NCBI GenBank assembly: GCA_002720745.1
Contig: PBJO01000004.1
Span: 28,809-92,808, forward strand
Direction of reading: 5' to 3'
DNA length: 64,000 bases
Source of the DNA: Balneola sp.
GTDB taxonomy: Bacteria; Bacteroidota; Rhodothermia; Balneolales; Balneolaceae
Shown here: piece by piece, positions 30,273-39,861 of the stretch
Position numbering within the stretch: position 1 is the first letter of the stretch
Layout: each line of letters begins with the position of its first letter
Program-made: the position numbers and the translations under genes
The notes under the pieces: generated by a model
Databases searched by the model: none
Told to the model about the DNA's origin: nothing
Seen by the model: only the letters and a program-made list of their open reading frames with translations

Positions 30273-31400
30273 TTGTTTCAACTACATACAACATGTTCCA
30301 CAAGCAAAGCGCGCCTAGGTAGCTTAACTACCAACCATGGGGTCATAGAAACACCGATATTCATGCCCGTAGGGACACTTGGAACAGTGAAAGGTGTATC
30401 ACAGGATCGTTTAAAAGACCCTATTAAAGCCCAAATTATTTTGGGCAACACCTACCATCTCTATTTAAGACCTGGTACCGAAATCATACAGGCTTCCGGC
30501 GGATTACATGGATTTATGAATTGGGACCGACCCATACTAACGGACTCTGGAGGGTATCAAATTTTTTCCCTTTCAGATAAACGAACTTTAGACGAGGAAG
30601 GAGCTCATTTTAAAAGTCATTTAGACGGTTCAAAACACTTATTTACTCCAGAGAACGTAGTAGATATCCAGAGAATTTTAGGTTCAGATATCATAATGAT
30701 TTTGGATGAGTGTCCACCTTATCCTAGTAACTATGAATATGTGAAAAAATCTATGGAAATGACCCATCAATGGGCAAAAAGAGGCCAAAAACAATTTTTA
30801 GAAACGCAAGCTCTTTACGGACATCGACAATTTCAATTTGGAATTGTACAAGGTGGAACGTACAAAGATCTTAGGATTGCCTCCGCCGAATTTATGGCAG
30901 AACAAGATTTTGATGGTATTGCAATTGGTGGGCTCAGCGTGGGGGAACCTATCTCACTATTATATGAAATGACTCACATAAACACCGATGTGTTACCTGA
31001 AAAAAAGGTACGATACCTAATGGGAGTAGGTACACCTGCTAATTTACTAGAATCCATCGCTCGCGGTGTAGATATGTTTGATTGTGTCATGCCTAGTAGA
31101 AATGCCCGAAATGGCACCATATTTACACAACGCGGGAAAGTTAATCTCAGAAATTCTAAATGGAAGAACCATCATACAGCCTTAGAAGAAGATTTCCCAA
31201 GTGATTTATGTCAAAGGTACCATATGTCTTATGTTCATCACTTGTTCAAAAGTAATGAACTCTTTGGAATGACCTTAGCCTCGGAACATAATCTTCAGTT
31301 TTATTTGTGGCTCATGAAAGAAGTAAGAGGACATATCAAAAAAGGTACTTATGCTGCTTGGTATCCAAATATGGTTATGCAATTAGAGTCAAAAATTTAA
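30273..31400 (+). CDS. tgt: Queuine tRNA-ribosyltransferase
   Basis: 375 aa. It exchanges guanine 34 of GUN-anticodon tRNAs for preQ1. The catalytic Asp91 (LTDSGGYQIFS) and Asp269 (DMFDCVMP) and the GVGTPANLLE loop are present. Of the usual C-x-C-x2-C...H zinc site only Cys312 and His338 remain (FPSDLCQ where CDCYTC is expected). As I recall, Bacteroidota homologues also lack these cysteines, so this is a lineage trait rather than damage. A queuosine-precursor transporter gene lies at 36.8 kb. Confidence 0.96.
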   Translation: MFQLHTTCSTSKARLGSLTTNHGVIETPIFMPVGTLGTVKGVSQDRLKDPIKAQIILGNTYHLYLRPGTEIIQASGGLHGFMNWDRPILTDSGGYQIFSLSDKRTLDEEGAHFKSHLDGSKHLFTPENVVDIQRILGSDIIMILDECPPYPSNYEYVKKSMEMTHQWAKRGQKQFLETQALYGHRQFQFGIVQGGTYKDLRIASAEFMAEQDFDGIAIGGLSVGEPISLLYEMTHINTDVLPEKKVRYLMGVGTPANLLESIARGVDMFDCVMPSRNARNGTIFTQRGKVNLRNSKWKNHHTALEEDFPSDLCQRYHMSYVHHLFKSNELFGMTLASEHNLQFYLWLMKEVRGHIKKGTYAAWYPNMVMQLESKI

Positions 31401-31421
31401 ATTTTTGTTTTCTAAAAACGC

Positions 31422-33518
31422 CTATTTCCAGTTATTACCCGGTTGAAATATAGACTTCAATAATATGTCCATATCCATACCTAAAGAATAATTTTGCATA
31501 TAATATAACTGATAATGCTCTGTATCTTGACCCTCCTGAAGCTTCCCCTGATTTAACTGTACCAAGCCAGTAAGACCCGGTTTTAGCACCCCTTTTTGAT
31601 CGTTATTATGTTTAGAATGACTGTTCTGAACTGGAAGATTTGAGCCTATCCATGAATAATGTCCATACAGCACACCAACTAAAAATAAACTTCGGTTATG
31701 CCACTTATACTTAGCTAATGGCTTTAAAAAATGTTGACCTTTTGGCCGTTTAATTTCTGCTAGAAGGGCTAGAGGCCAGAGTAGCGCAATACTAGGTACA
31801 GCCAAAGCCAAATCAAAACTCCGTTTGACAAAGCGGTTTATGGGCTTATTTAATGCAAGTTCTACATCAATCAGAGGTAAACTTTCGAGATAATCTACTT
31901 TTGATTTACCTAAAATAAAGTCCCTACTATCAGGAATGAGCTTACACTGAACTGATAGACCTTGCAACGTTGAAATAGCTCGAAGCATCTCTTTGTAGGA
32001 TAGAGTAGTCAATGAGAATAGTACCTGATCTGCATGATATGCCCTGACTAAATCTTTTAACTGACTTAATGAACCAAGAGGGTTTAGTATTACTTTCTGG
32101 TTCAGCATATCCTGTTCTATTTCAAGATCCTCGTCCTTACCAACAGTGTTTATCTGGACCCAACCTAGTACCTCAACATTCCAATCTGGTCTGGCATGTA
32201 TTTTAGGTATAAGTTCACAGGCATCTAAATCATTGCCAATGAGAAGTATTTTCGATTTTTTTATCTGTCCTTTGGCATATATTTGGTTCCGTTTAGCATT
32301 TATCTGCAGTAGCTTCAAAACAATCATAAGCGTCACTGAAACCCCAAAACCAATTAGCAAAGACAAACGGGAAAAGGCTAGATTTCGTACAAAAAATGTA
32401 ATAGCGGCAACTCCTAAATAAGAAAATAAAAGAGCCTTTAGAGGAGTGGAAATAGAATCAGTTTTATACTGATATAAACCAAAAAGTCCCCCAATTAATA
32501 GATAAATTCCAGAGGCTAAAAGATTGATCCAAAGAAACTGAAAAGACTGTAGATCACTAAATATTTCAACACTGAATTGAAACCGAATTAAGAAACCTAA
32601 AATAATGGAGATATTTAACAGAACTAAATCGGCTGCAATCTGTGAAATTGCTCTTAAACGACTGAATATGAATGAAAAAATGGTCTTTAACCAAATAGCA
32701 GAAAAAATTACTGCTCTAAATAGAGCGCTATATCTAAAGGAATGATGCTTATCAAAGAACAAATACATGGCCTTGTTGAAAATTTGAATATAGCGTAAAT
32801 CCCCCTTTTTTGTACTCTCTCCTTTATAGTGAATAATGGAAGTAAATGGAACATAATCAATATGGTAACTGGTCTCTTGTATACGGTAACAGAGATCAAT
32901 ATCCTCTCCATACATAAAGAAACGTTCATCAAAGCCCCCCATTTGTTGCAACAGCTCTGTTCTCCAAAACATAAACGCACCAGATAAGACATTGATCTTT
33001 GCCTGTTGATTTTCCGAAAGCCAAGTAAGATAATACTGGCCAAATAAACGCGATTTCGGAAATATCGAATGCAAACCCAATAACTTAGTCAATGCAGCCC
33101 AAATAGTGGGGACCGAACGTTTAGATTCTGGCGCAAAGCTACCATCGGGATTGAGAATTTTACAACCAGCAGCGCCACATTCCGGATTTTGTTTCATATG
33201 CTCAATAAGGGTAGTAAAGGTATCCTCACTGACCAGGGTATCTGGGTTAATAATCAAAGTAAACTCTCCTTTAGCGTCTTTAATCGCCTGATTATTTGCC
33301 TTGCTAAACCCCAAATTATCCTCGTTTTCAATATAACTTACGCCTGGGTGCCGCTGTCGTAAATAAACTACTGAATCATCATCAGAGTCATTATCTACCA
33401 CAAATATCTGTACCGTGTGTTGACTTGCTGCCTTGTAAATAGAACTGAGTAGGTTCGAGACGTATTCCTTAACTTTATAGTTTACAATTACTATACTTAT
33501 ATCAATCTTTTTAGCCAT
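31422..33518 (-). CDS. GT2 glycosyltransferase fused to a degenerate phosphoglycosyl transferase
   Basis: 698 aa. Residues 1-270 are a WbbL-like GT2 (ISIVIVNYKVKEYV, VVDNDSDDDS, NEDNLGFSKANNQAI, IINPDT). Then five hydrophobic helices (about 260-400), a Rossmann-like CoA-binding segment (KILLIGNDLDACELI) and a C-terminal part ending in KPGLTGLVQLN and HYQLYYMQNYSLGMDMDILL, as in WcaJ-family enzymes. The FRQERVGxxG motif, the catalytic Asp-Glu of the DELPQ motif and the SLVGPRP motif are missing. So the GT2 half is probably active and the phosphoglycosyl half structural. Its stop is followed by tgt on the other strand. Confidence 0.88.
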   Translation of the reverse strand: MAKKIDISIVIVNYKVKEYVSNLLSSIYKAASQHTVQIFVVDNDSDDDSVVYLRQRHPGVSYIENEDNLGFSKANNQAIKDAKGEFTLIINPDTLVSEDTFTTLIEHMKQNPECGAAGCKILNPDGSFAPESKRSVPTIWAALTKLLGLHSIFPKSRLFGQYYLTWLSENQQAKINVLSGAFMFWRTELLQQMGGFDERFFMYGEDIDLCYRIQETSYHIDYVPFTSIIHYKGESTKKGDLRYIQIFNKAMYLFFDKHHSFRYSALFRAVIFSAIWLKTIFSFIFSRLRAISQIAADLVLLNISIILGFLIRFQFSVEIFSDLQSFQFLWINLLASGIYLLIGGLFGLYQYKTDSISTPLKALLFSYLGVAAITFFVRNLAFSRLSLLIGFGVSVTLMIVLKLLQINAKRNQIYAKGQIKKSKILLIGNDLDACELIPKIHARPDWNVEVLGWVQINTVGKDEDLEIEQDMLNQKVILNPLGSLSQLKDLVRAYHADQVLFSLTTLSYKEMLRAISTLQGLSVQCKLIPDSRDFILGKSKVDYLESLPLIDVELALNKPINRFVKRSFDLALAVPSIALLWPLALLAEIKRPKGQHFLKPLAKYKWHNRSLFLVGVLYGHYSWIGSNLPVQNSHSKHNNDQKGVLKPGLTGLVQLNQGKLQEGQDTEHYQLYYMQNYSLGMDMDILLKSIFQPGNNWK

Positions 33519-34249
33519 TAGACCCCAATCTTATTGAGTAGGTACTCTAGCTTTGCCCGCCATCCTAAACCATATCCAGTCTTTCTGGCGGTTCCACGCC
33601 AGAGATGGTCAATGCTGTTATTCATCGGATAATCTACTAACTGGAATCCATTCAACCAGGCTTCTCTGAAATTTTGAAGAGTAGGCTGCCCATGATGTAC
33701 AAAAGGGGAGAACTGAAGATATAATGTCCTATTTACTACCATGTAAGGCGTTTGCAAAATAATTTGACCTGTTGACTTGCTAGTGCTGAATCCTCGTTTA
33801 TTCACCCTATTAAACATTCCTACTGCATAATTCTTCTCATCGGATTCCAAAAGCTCTATTACACTTTCTAAAAAACCCCCTTCTTTTGTTACTGTGTCAC
33901 TATCTAGAAAAAAAACATACTTTGATTTTACTATCTTTCGTGCTGCAAAGTCCATAGCTGGGCCGTGATACATATTATTCGGTAGAGGAATCCATTGAGT
34001 GTTAAATTGTACGCCAATCCACTCCTGGACCTGATTTACAATGTCCGAGTCTGACCCATTATCCACTACATATAAAGGGGTTGTGGGGTAAAAATAGTTA
34101 AATGATTCAACTGCCTTTTTGAGCAGTTCTGGAGTCTGGTAATGGATAATTACCGCACTTAGATCCAACTGCTTAGATGCATCTTCCCGTATTAATGCAT
34201 CAGTTGATTCTTTTAAACTTGTGATATCTGTCGGCAATTCTTGTTTCAT
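33518..34249 (-). CDS. GT2-like glycosyltransferase
   Basis: 243 aa from ATG 34249, which follows the PorZ-like stop by one base; a frame 13 codons longer begins inside that gene and is less likely. The nucleotide-binding region LSAVIIHYQTPELLKKAV, VVDNGSDSD and the FFLDSDTVT (DxD) motif define a family 2 glycosyltransferase without membrane helices. Acceptor unknown; the neighbouring genes suggest an envelope glycan. Its stop and the following ATG share one base. Confidence 0.85.
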   Translation of the reverse strand: MKQELPTDITSLKESTDALIREDASKQLDLSAVIIHYQTPELLKKAVESFNYFYPTTPLYVVDNGSDSDIVNQVQEWIGVQFNTQWIPLPNNMYHGPAMDFAARKIVKSKYVFFLDSDTVTKEGGFLESVIELLESDEKNYAVGMFNRVNKRGFSTSKSTGQIILQTPYMVVNRTLYLQFSPFVHHGQPTLQNFREAWLNGFQLVDYPMNNSIDHLWRGTARKTGYGLGWRAKLEYLLNKIGV

Positions 34250-34250
34250 A

Positions 34251-36659
34251 TCATTGTATAATAACAACTTTACCAACGCCGCGCTCACCTTTGCTCACAT
34301 CCCAGGCCACTAAAAAATAAACACCACTACTAAATTTTTGACCATTTGAATTATACCCGTCCCATTGCGCACGACCACCACGAGGTTGCAATTCATGCAC
34401 TACATTCCCACCCGAGTTAAGTACTCGTATCCGTGTAGATTGGCTTAAATTTTCAATTATAATTCGCTCATGTTGATCATACAAAAAGGGATTAGGATAG
34501 ACCTTCAATGATCCCATTTTAGCCTTTGGGGATTGTGCTATATCAATAAAACTTACCAATCCCCTATCGGTTGCTACAAATACTTCACCTGATTCTTCAT
34601 TTATAGCAATGGATAAAATGTTATTTGAAATCAGTGGACTATTCTCTTCAGTATAACGCTTAAGAATTGTACTCCCTTCCTCATTTAACAACCATAATCC
34701 TTGATTAATACTACCAATCCATTTCTGATTAGCTCCATTGATTGCCATAGCACTAACGTTAATATCACGCAATAAATACCTCGATAAAGCCGAGGTATCT
34801 TCATTTAATAACCACTGAGATTGACGTTCGGATGACTGTTGACTGTCTATGATAAACCGAGGGAATAGAAAGCGAGCAATCCCCCTAGCCGTGCCAATCC
34901 AAACTTCCCCATTCTTGTCTTCCAAAAAGGCATTAACTTTATTATCCGGTAAATTACCATTACTTGCAGATGTAGTCAGTTTAACTCCTTGGTTGTCTTG
35001 AAGATCAGTTGGATCATTGGTATCAAGTATTAATAAACCCGTTCCATCACCTGTTGAACTTTGAAGGGAAATCCACTTATTATCATTAGAGTCGGTGAAT
35101 AAATTAACATATTCATCAAGTGTATTTACTGCGTTATCTTTTGCATGAGCTAACCAAGTATCCTGATTTGGTTCATAGACATACAACGGTTCAGATCCAT
35201 ACCGGCTAACCAGCCAAACCCGATCTTTAATATCTGCAGATAAACCAGAAATCACCGTATATTCCGGATTATCAGCTTCCCAACCCCGGATGGTACTGTT
35301 ATATGCATTATATATTTGTATCGCATTGGTTGTTTTGTTGTGCTTAACTACTCCACTTCCCCAAGATCCAATAAAATAATGAGAATTATTTTGGGCTGTT
35401 GTAAAGGCTTGTTTGAAGTTCTCTTGATCTAACAATTCAGTATTTTGGGCATTAAAGCTTATCCAAGAACTATCCTGAAAAAAAGAATAACCTTTTGATC
35501 GGTCAAGGATTCTGTTACCTATAACATTATTAGAAGACGCAGAAAATAAGCGCCCATCAGACCAATCCAACCCAGTAAAAAAATTAGTATAAGGACCAAT
35601 AGGTACAAATTGATCCCATTCTGATGGGCTAGTAAATACCAATAAACCCAAATCAGTCGTTCCCATGAGCAATTGATCATATAACATAGTACTAGTACGA
35701 ATACCTCGAACATTTTCAACTCTATAAATCTTGGTAGGTGTATATGTTGATCGACGCATTATTCTATTATTAAAAACCAACATCAGATCTTGGCCGTCTC
35801 CCTGGCGTACAATATCTAATGATTGAAGATAGTTTACTCCTTCTTCTTTTAGCCAATTATCACCATTGAAGTGATATAATGACTCCTGTACAACAGCATA
35901 TTCCCCACTATTAAAAAAACAAACGTCTTGTATAAAATTAGAAGGGAGACCGTCGACCGTAGTAAATACGATCCAAGATTCACGGATTAGCAAATTATCA
36001 TTCAAATTAGCCCTAACGACTCCATGCGATGTAGCAGCTATTAATTCGTCATCAAAAATATCTAAGGCATAAATTGGTGTACCACGATCAAGATTACCTA
36101 ATCCTATATAGCTTTGCTGCACGTATAAGTCATCTATATTTAATTCAATAATTCCAAAATCTGTAGCTATAAATAAAACATCATCATGAACAACAAAATC
36201 ACGGATAAATTTTGACGGATACTGATCAACTCTGAGTATATCCGTAATAGTTTGTATGGAAGAATATTCTATGTTATACACATCAATTGCGCCATCCATA
36301 TATCCTAAAAATAATTGCTTTGATGGCGAATGATAGGCTAGCTTTTGAATATCCAAACGATGAAGACCGTCCATGGTTGTTAAAGTGCTACTGATTCCTA
36401 CTGGATCTGTAATAACAAGGCCACCCTGAGTTGCAACAAATCTATAGTTTTGATCAGTCACAATAATATCATTGACAGTGGAAAAGGAGGAATAGACCCG
36501 CCATTCATCAATTACTTGTGCATTTATGGAATTAAAACTCAATGATAAAACCCAACAAAGAATTACGGACATAACAAGTAGTTGAGTGAGATCCAATATT
36601 CTCTTAATTAGATATTTATCTGATAGTATTTCTTTCGTTTTATTTAATTGAACAAGCAT
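34251..36659 (-). CDS. PorZ-like beta-propeller protein with C-terminal sorting-type domain
   Basis: 802 aa. Export signal: a hydrophobic helix at about 27-43 followed by SINAQ; Met30 would give a neat signal peptide, so the true start may be near 36572. The N-terminal blades (WRVYSSFSTVNDIIVTDQNY, GGLVITDP) and two-component-regulator-type propeller repeats through residue 710 follow the PorZ/type IX plan. The last 85 residues (VYPNPFLYDQ to SSGVYFLVAW) are a FlgD/CTD-like Ig fold. In Porphyromonas PorZ helps deliver anionic LPS to PorU. The adjacent glycosyltransferases make a similar glycan link plausible but inferred. Confidence 0.78.
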   Translation of the reverse strand: MLVQLNKTKEILSDKYLIKRILDLTQLLVMSVILCWVLSLSFNSINAQVIDEWRVYSSFSTVNDIIVTDQNYRFVATQGGLVITDPVGISSTLTTMDGLHRLDIQKLAYHSPSKQLFLGYMDGAIDVYNIEYSSIQTITDILRVDQYPSKFIRDFVVHDDVLFIATDFGIIELNIDDLYVQQSYIGLGNLDRGTPIYALDIFDDELIAATSHGVVRANLNDNLLIRESWIVFTTVDGLPSNFIQDVCFFNSGEYAVVQESLYHFNGDNWLKEEGVNYLQSLDIVRQGDGQDLMLVFNNRIMRRSTYTPTKIYRVENVRGIRTSTMLYDQLLMGTTDLGLLVFTSPSEWDQFVPIGPYTNFFTGLDWSDGRLFSASSNNVIGNRILDRSKGYSFFQDSSWISFNAQNTELLDQENFKQAFTTAQNNSHYFIGSWGSGVVKHNKTTNAIQIYNAYNSTIRGWEADNPEYTVISGLSADIKDRVWLVSRYGSEPLYVYEPNQDTWLAHAKDNAVNTLDEYVNLFTDSNDNKWISLQSSTGDGTGLLILDTNDPTDLQDNQGVKLTTSASNGNLPDNKVNAFLEDKNGEVWIGTARGIARFLFPRFIIDSQQSSERQSQWLLNEDTSALSRYLLRDINVSAMAINGANQKWIGSINQGLWLLNEEGSTILKRYTEENSPLISNNILSIAINEESGEVFVATDRGLVSFIDIAQSPKAKMGSLKVYPNPFLYDQHERIIIENLSQSTRIRVLNSGGNVVHELQPRGGRAQWDGYNSNGQKFSSGVYFLVAWDVSKGERGVGKVVIIQ

Positions 36660-36802
36660 AACTAAATGTACGGATTCAGTTGGGCTTCTACCATACTATT
36701 TCAATGATGAATATCATAAAAGAAGAAGAGTACTATGCCAAATTTATTTTCGATTTTATTGGAAAATACTTAGCAAATAAAGAATAGTAAGTTCAGTCTA
36801 GA

Positions 36803-37537
36803 CTATACAATTCTATCTTCATCATAGTTCTTTAGCAAACGTACACCTATATACATGAGCGGGGTATCGAATAAAGCAAAAAAGAACTTAAATAAGTATG
36901 AATTGACAATAAGTATAATGACAGCACTCGCATTATTAATAGCATCATCTAGATTGCCCGCTAGATATAAAATGGTAATGATAGCTGTTGAATCTACTAG
37001 CTGACTAACCGTTGTTGAAGCATTATTCCTGAGCCAGAGATGTTTACCTTTTGTTAAACGTTTCCAAAAATGGTACAATCGAACATCTACACTTTGAGCG
37101 ATTAAATAAGCAATCATGGAAGCGATGGTATTACCGACCATGAATTGATATACTCCTTCAAATAAACCTAGCCCTCCACTGACTCCGACAGAATTGGGTA
37201 GCCAGTGATTTATACTCATCAGCAACAGCATAAAAACATTCATTCCAAAACCGACCCAAACTAACATTTGAGCTCGTTTACGTCCAAAAAGTTCACTGAT
37301 TAAATCGGTGGCAAGAAAAGTAAATGGATAAGCAACCACCCCTGCCGGCACACTCATAGTGTAGGTACTACCATTCCTAACGAGATCAGGTGTTAAAGCT
37401 TCCAACCAGTAAGGTAATTCCAGACTAAAAATTGTTACGAATTTGGTAGTTCCAATGACATTACCTAATACAAGAGAAGTCAAAAAAATCCCTGATAGAG
37501 TCAAAAATAAGGCGTCGCGTCGATGATCTTTTTCCAT
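36803..37537 (-). CDS. Queuosine precursor transporter, YhhQ/VUT family
   Basis: 244 aa, six to seven helices. Signatures are LVLGNVIGTTKF, PAGVVAYPFTFLATDLISE with the conserved Thr-Asp pair, and the SQLVDSTAII segment. The family takes up 7-cyano-7-deazaguanine or 7-aminomethyl-7-deazaguanine. Together with tgt, and with no queC-F genes in the window, it fits salvage of deazaguanine precursors, but de novo genes could lie elsewhere. Single gene with its own upstream region. Confidence 0.9.
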   Translation of the reverse strand: MEKDHRRDALFLTLSGIFLTSLVLGNVIGTTKFVTIFSLELPYWLEALTPDLVRNGSTYTMSVPAGVVAYPFTFLATDLISELFGRKRAQMLVWVGFGMNVFMLLLMSINHWLPNSVGVSGGLGLFEGVYQFMVGNTIASMIAYLIAQSVDVRLYHFWKRLTKGKHLWLRNNASTTVSQLVDSTAIITILYLAGNLDDAINNASAVIILIVNSYLFKFFFALFDTPLMYIGVRLLKNYDEDRIV

Positions 37538-37734
37538 AAATTAATGATCTCATTGTATGGTTAGGTTTTTTCTAAAATTTAGTCAAATGCTTGAACGAAG
37601 CGAACATTGCAACTGTTAAATTTTATGCAAGAAAATTGAGTGTATTTAACATTCTAAATCAACTAAACTACTCGGATAATCATTCACACTAGTAATTATA
37701 CACCTATTCAAAAAGACATTGACTTATAGCGGAC

Positions 37735-38394
37735 ATGAAAGAAAATAATACGGATCAAATTACATCCAAAATTGAGTTGAGTTTATTAGCAGCTGAATTG
37801 TACCAAAAGAAAGGTCGACTAAGTATGCGTGACCTAATTAACAAAAGTGAGATTAGCATAACAATGATATATGATTTATTTCCAAATAAAGATGCACTTA
37901 TCAGCTATGCCTACCCTTCAATGGTATTCCAATATTGGGCCATGATCGACGAGATTGATGACTTTCATAAACTGGTAATTAGTGAAAAACTCGGAAATTT
38001 TATCTATAGCATGTTTGAGATGTTTTCAGATCATGAACTTTTTGTTAAAGATACATTCACCCGTTTAGTGGCATGCAAGGGAGTAAAAAGTGATTTTGCT
38101 GATGAAGTTTCTGCCGTTTATAAAGACTTTTTAACTCGCGATAGTAATCTGTCTATTACTGCGGGTCTTGTCACTCGCCCATTTTTTTATCGTTGGATGA
38201 CTTCACAATTTATTGCAGTAATAGAATATTGGATTCGTGATACATCAACTAATAAAGAGCGTACAATTGGATTGGTTGATAAGGCCTGTAGTCTGTTTGA
38301 AGACGTTTTATATAGTGAATTAATTGATAAAGGCTTTGACTTCAGTAAATATTTATATACGACCCTAAACACAACTTTCAGAGATAAGTCATGA
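37735..38394 (+). CDS. TetR-family transcriptional regulator
   Basis: 219 aa. The N-terminal helix-turn-helix (about residues 10-55; LLAAELYQKKGRLSMRDLI, ISITMIYDLFPNKDALISYA) is TetR-like, with a divergent helical ligand domain. Its stop overlaps the start of the AarF-like kinase gene by four bases (ATGA), so regulator and kinase are made together. Ligand unknown; self-regulation from the upstream 197 bases is likely but no clear operator was found. Confidence 0.85.
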   Translation: MKENNTDQITSKIELSLLAAELYQKKGRLSMRDLINKSEISITMIYDLFPNKDALISYAYPSMVFQYWAMIDEIDDFHKLVISEKLGNFIYSMFEMFSDHELFVKDTFTRLVACKGVKSDFADEVSAVYKDFLTRDSNLSITAGLVTRPFFYRWMTSQFIAVIEYWIRDTSTNKERTIGLVDKACSLFEDVLYSELIDKGFDFSKYLYTTLNTTFRDKS

Positions 38395-39728
38395 GCGATT
38401 TTCCATCATCCAAATTTGAACGTGGCAGAATAATTGCCAAAACTGGTTTGAAAGTTGGAACAAATTATGCCCAACGATATATCAAAAAAAAAATCACAGG
38501 TAAAGAGGATAGTGCAAAGAATTTTCACTCAGAAAATGCCCGTGAGGTGTTTAAAGAATTCACCAAGTTAAGAGGCACAGCACTCAAGATTGCCCAAGGC
38601 ATGAGTATGGATCAAGGCTTTTTACCTCAAGAATTTGCAGAGGTGATGACCCAAGCTCAATATAGTGTCCCCCCCATTAACAAGGCGTTAGTGCGTGCCA
38701 TTACAAAACGAGAACTGGGTGAGTATCCAGAGCAGATTTTTGCACATTTTGAAGCTGATGCCTTTGCTGCCGCCTCTATCGGACAAGTGCATAAAGCCGT
38801 GCTCAAAGACGGCAGAAAAGTAGCCATCAAAATTCAATATCCAAATGTTCGAGAAACCATTGATTCGGATATGATCGTTGCAAAATCTTTAGCTCGCAGA
38901 ATTATCAAAAAAGGTCAGGATATTGACCCTTATTTTGATGAGATTCGTTCAACTCTCCTTATTGAAACTGATTATCTACACGAGGGAGTACAAATCAAGG
39001 CCTTCAAAGAGCGTTTTGGTAGTGAGTGTTTCCTTATACCTGATTGGATACAGGAGTACTCAACAGAACGAATTTTGTGTATGAGTTTTCTTGAAGGGCG
39101 TCATTTAGGTGATTTTTTAAAGGAAGGCCCTTCTCAAGATGAGCGCAACCATTTCGGACAACTAATTTGGGAATTCTTTCATGAAGAATTACGAATTGGA
39201 GGATACGTTCATGCCGATACCCATCCTGGAAACTTTTTATTTACCCATGATGGAAAGTTGGGAATTATTGATTTCGGTTGTGTTAAGTTATTTCCCGACG
39301 AATTCTTCACAAATTACCTTAAACTCTTGCCCTGTCACTTGGGTGATGATGAAGAGGCCATTCGAGAGTTATACACAAAACTAGAAGTCATTAACCCAAA
39401 TGCGAAAGTTCAATCGAAAGAAGACGAGTATTATAATTTCGCTCGGAACTATGGGATTATGTTTTCAAAACCCTATCGATACGATTTTTTTGATTTCAGC
39501 AACCCTGACTTTGATAATGAAATAAGGCATTTCACAAAAGAAGCGCCGTTGTCAAATGAAGTTAGGGGTTCTAAACACTTTCTATATACTAGCCGAGTTC
39601 ACACTGGTCTGTATAGCATTCTTATTAAACTTGGCGCCGTCATCTCTACAAAAAACTCTAAATTGATACTAAGTGAATTATTAGATATGTCATTTGACCC
39701 ATACAGAGAACCTATGATTGTCGATTAA
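38391..39728 (+). CDS. ABC1/AarF (UbiB-like) protein-kinase-fold protein
   Basis: 445 aa. The KxGQ-type motif appears as LKIAQGMSMDQG near residue 65, the Ala-rich loop AAASIGQVHKAVL near 124, the VAIKIQYP lysine follows, HADTHPGNFL is the catalytic loop and IIDFG the metal-binding motif. UbiB/ABC1 proteins are atypical ATPases that support quinone or lipid metabolism at membranes. No membrane helix at the C-terminus is seen. Bacteroidota relatives make menaquinone, so a lipid role is possible. Coupled to the TetR gene. Confidence 0.9.
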   Translation: MSDFPSSKFERGRIIAKTGLKVGTNYAQRYIKKKITGKEDSAKNFHSENAREVFKEFTKLRGTALKIAQGMSMDQGFLPQEFAEVMTQAQYSVPPINKALVRAITKRELGEYPEQIFAHFEADAFAAASIGQVHKAVLKDGRKVAIKIQYPNVRETIDSDMIVAKSLARRIIKKGQDIDPYFDEIRSTLLIETDYLHEGVQIKAFKERFGSECFLIPDWIQEYSTERILCMSFLEGRHLGDFLKEGPSQDERNHFGQLIWEFFHEELRIGGYVHADTHPGNFLFTHDGKLGIIDFGCVKLFPDEFFTNYLKLLPCHLGDDEEAIRELYTKLEVINPNAKVQSKEDEYYNFARNYGIMFSKPYRYDFFDFSNPDFDNEIRHFTKEAPLSNEVRGSKHFLYTSRVHTGLYSILIKLGAVISTKNSKLILSELLDMSFDPYREPMIVD

Positions 39729-39770
39729 CCTATACTAGCCTACGCTAAGCGGGCTAGAATATCAAAAATT

Positions 39771-39807
39771 AAAAAAGGCACACATCAGTTAAGATTGCGC
39801 CTTTTTT
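39771..39807. terminator. Bidirectional intrinsic terminator
   Basis: AAAAAAGGC (39771-39779) pairs with GCCTTTTTT (39799-39807) across a 19-base loop. A-tract and T-tract make it work in both directions, between the convergent AarF-like kinase and hflC genes. Confidence 0.7.
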
Positions 39808-39861
39808 GTTTGTATTAAGTTTAATGAGATTAATCCTCGCCTAACAAACCATAGTAAACTG

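Noticed and set aside
31170..31300. Loss of two zinc-binding cysteines in tgt
   Set aside because: As I recall, Bacteroidota tgt proteins commonly lack this cysteine cluster, so it is a lineage trait and not a novelty of this gene.
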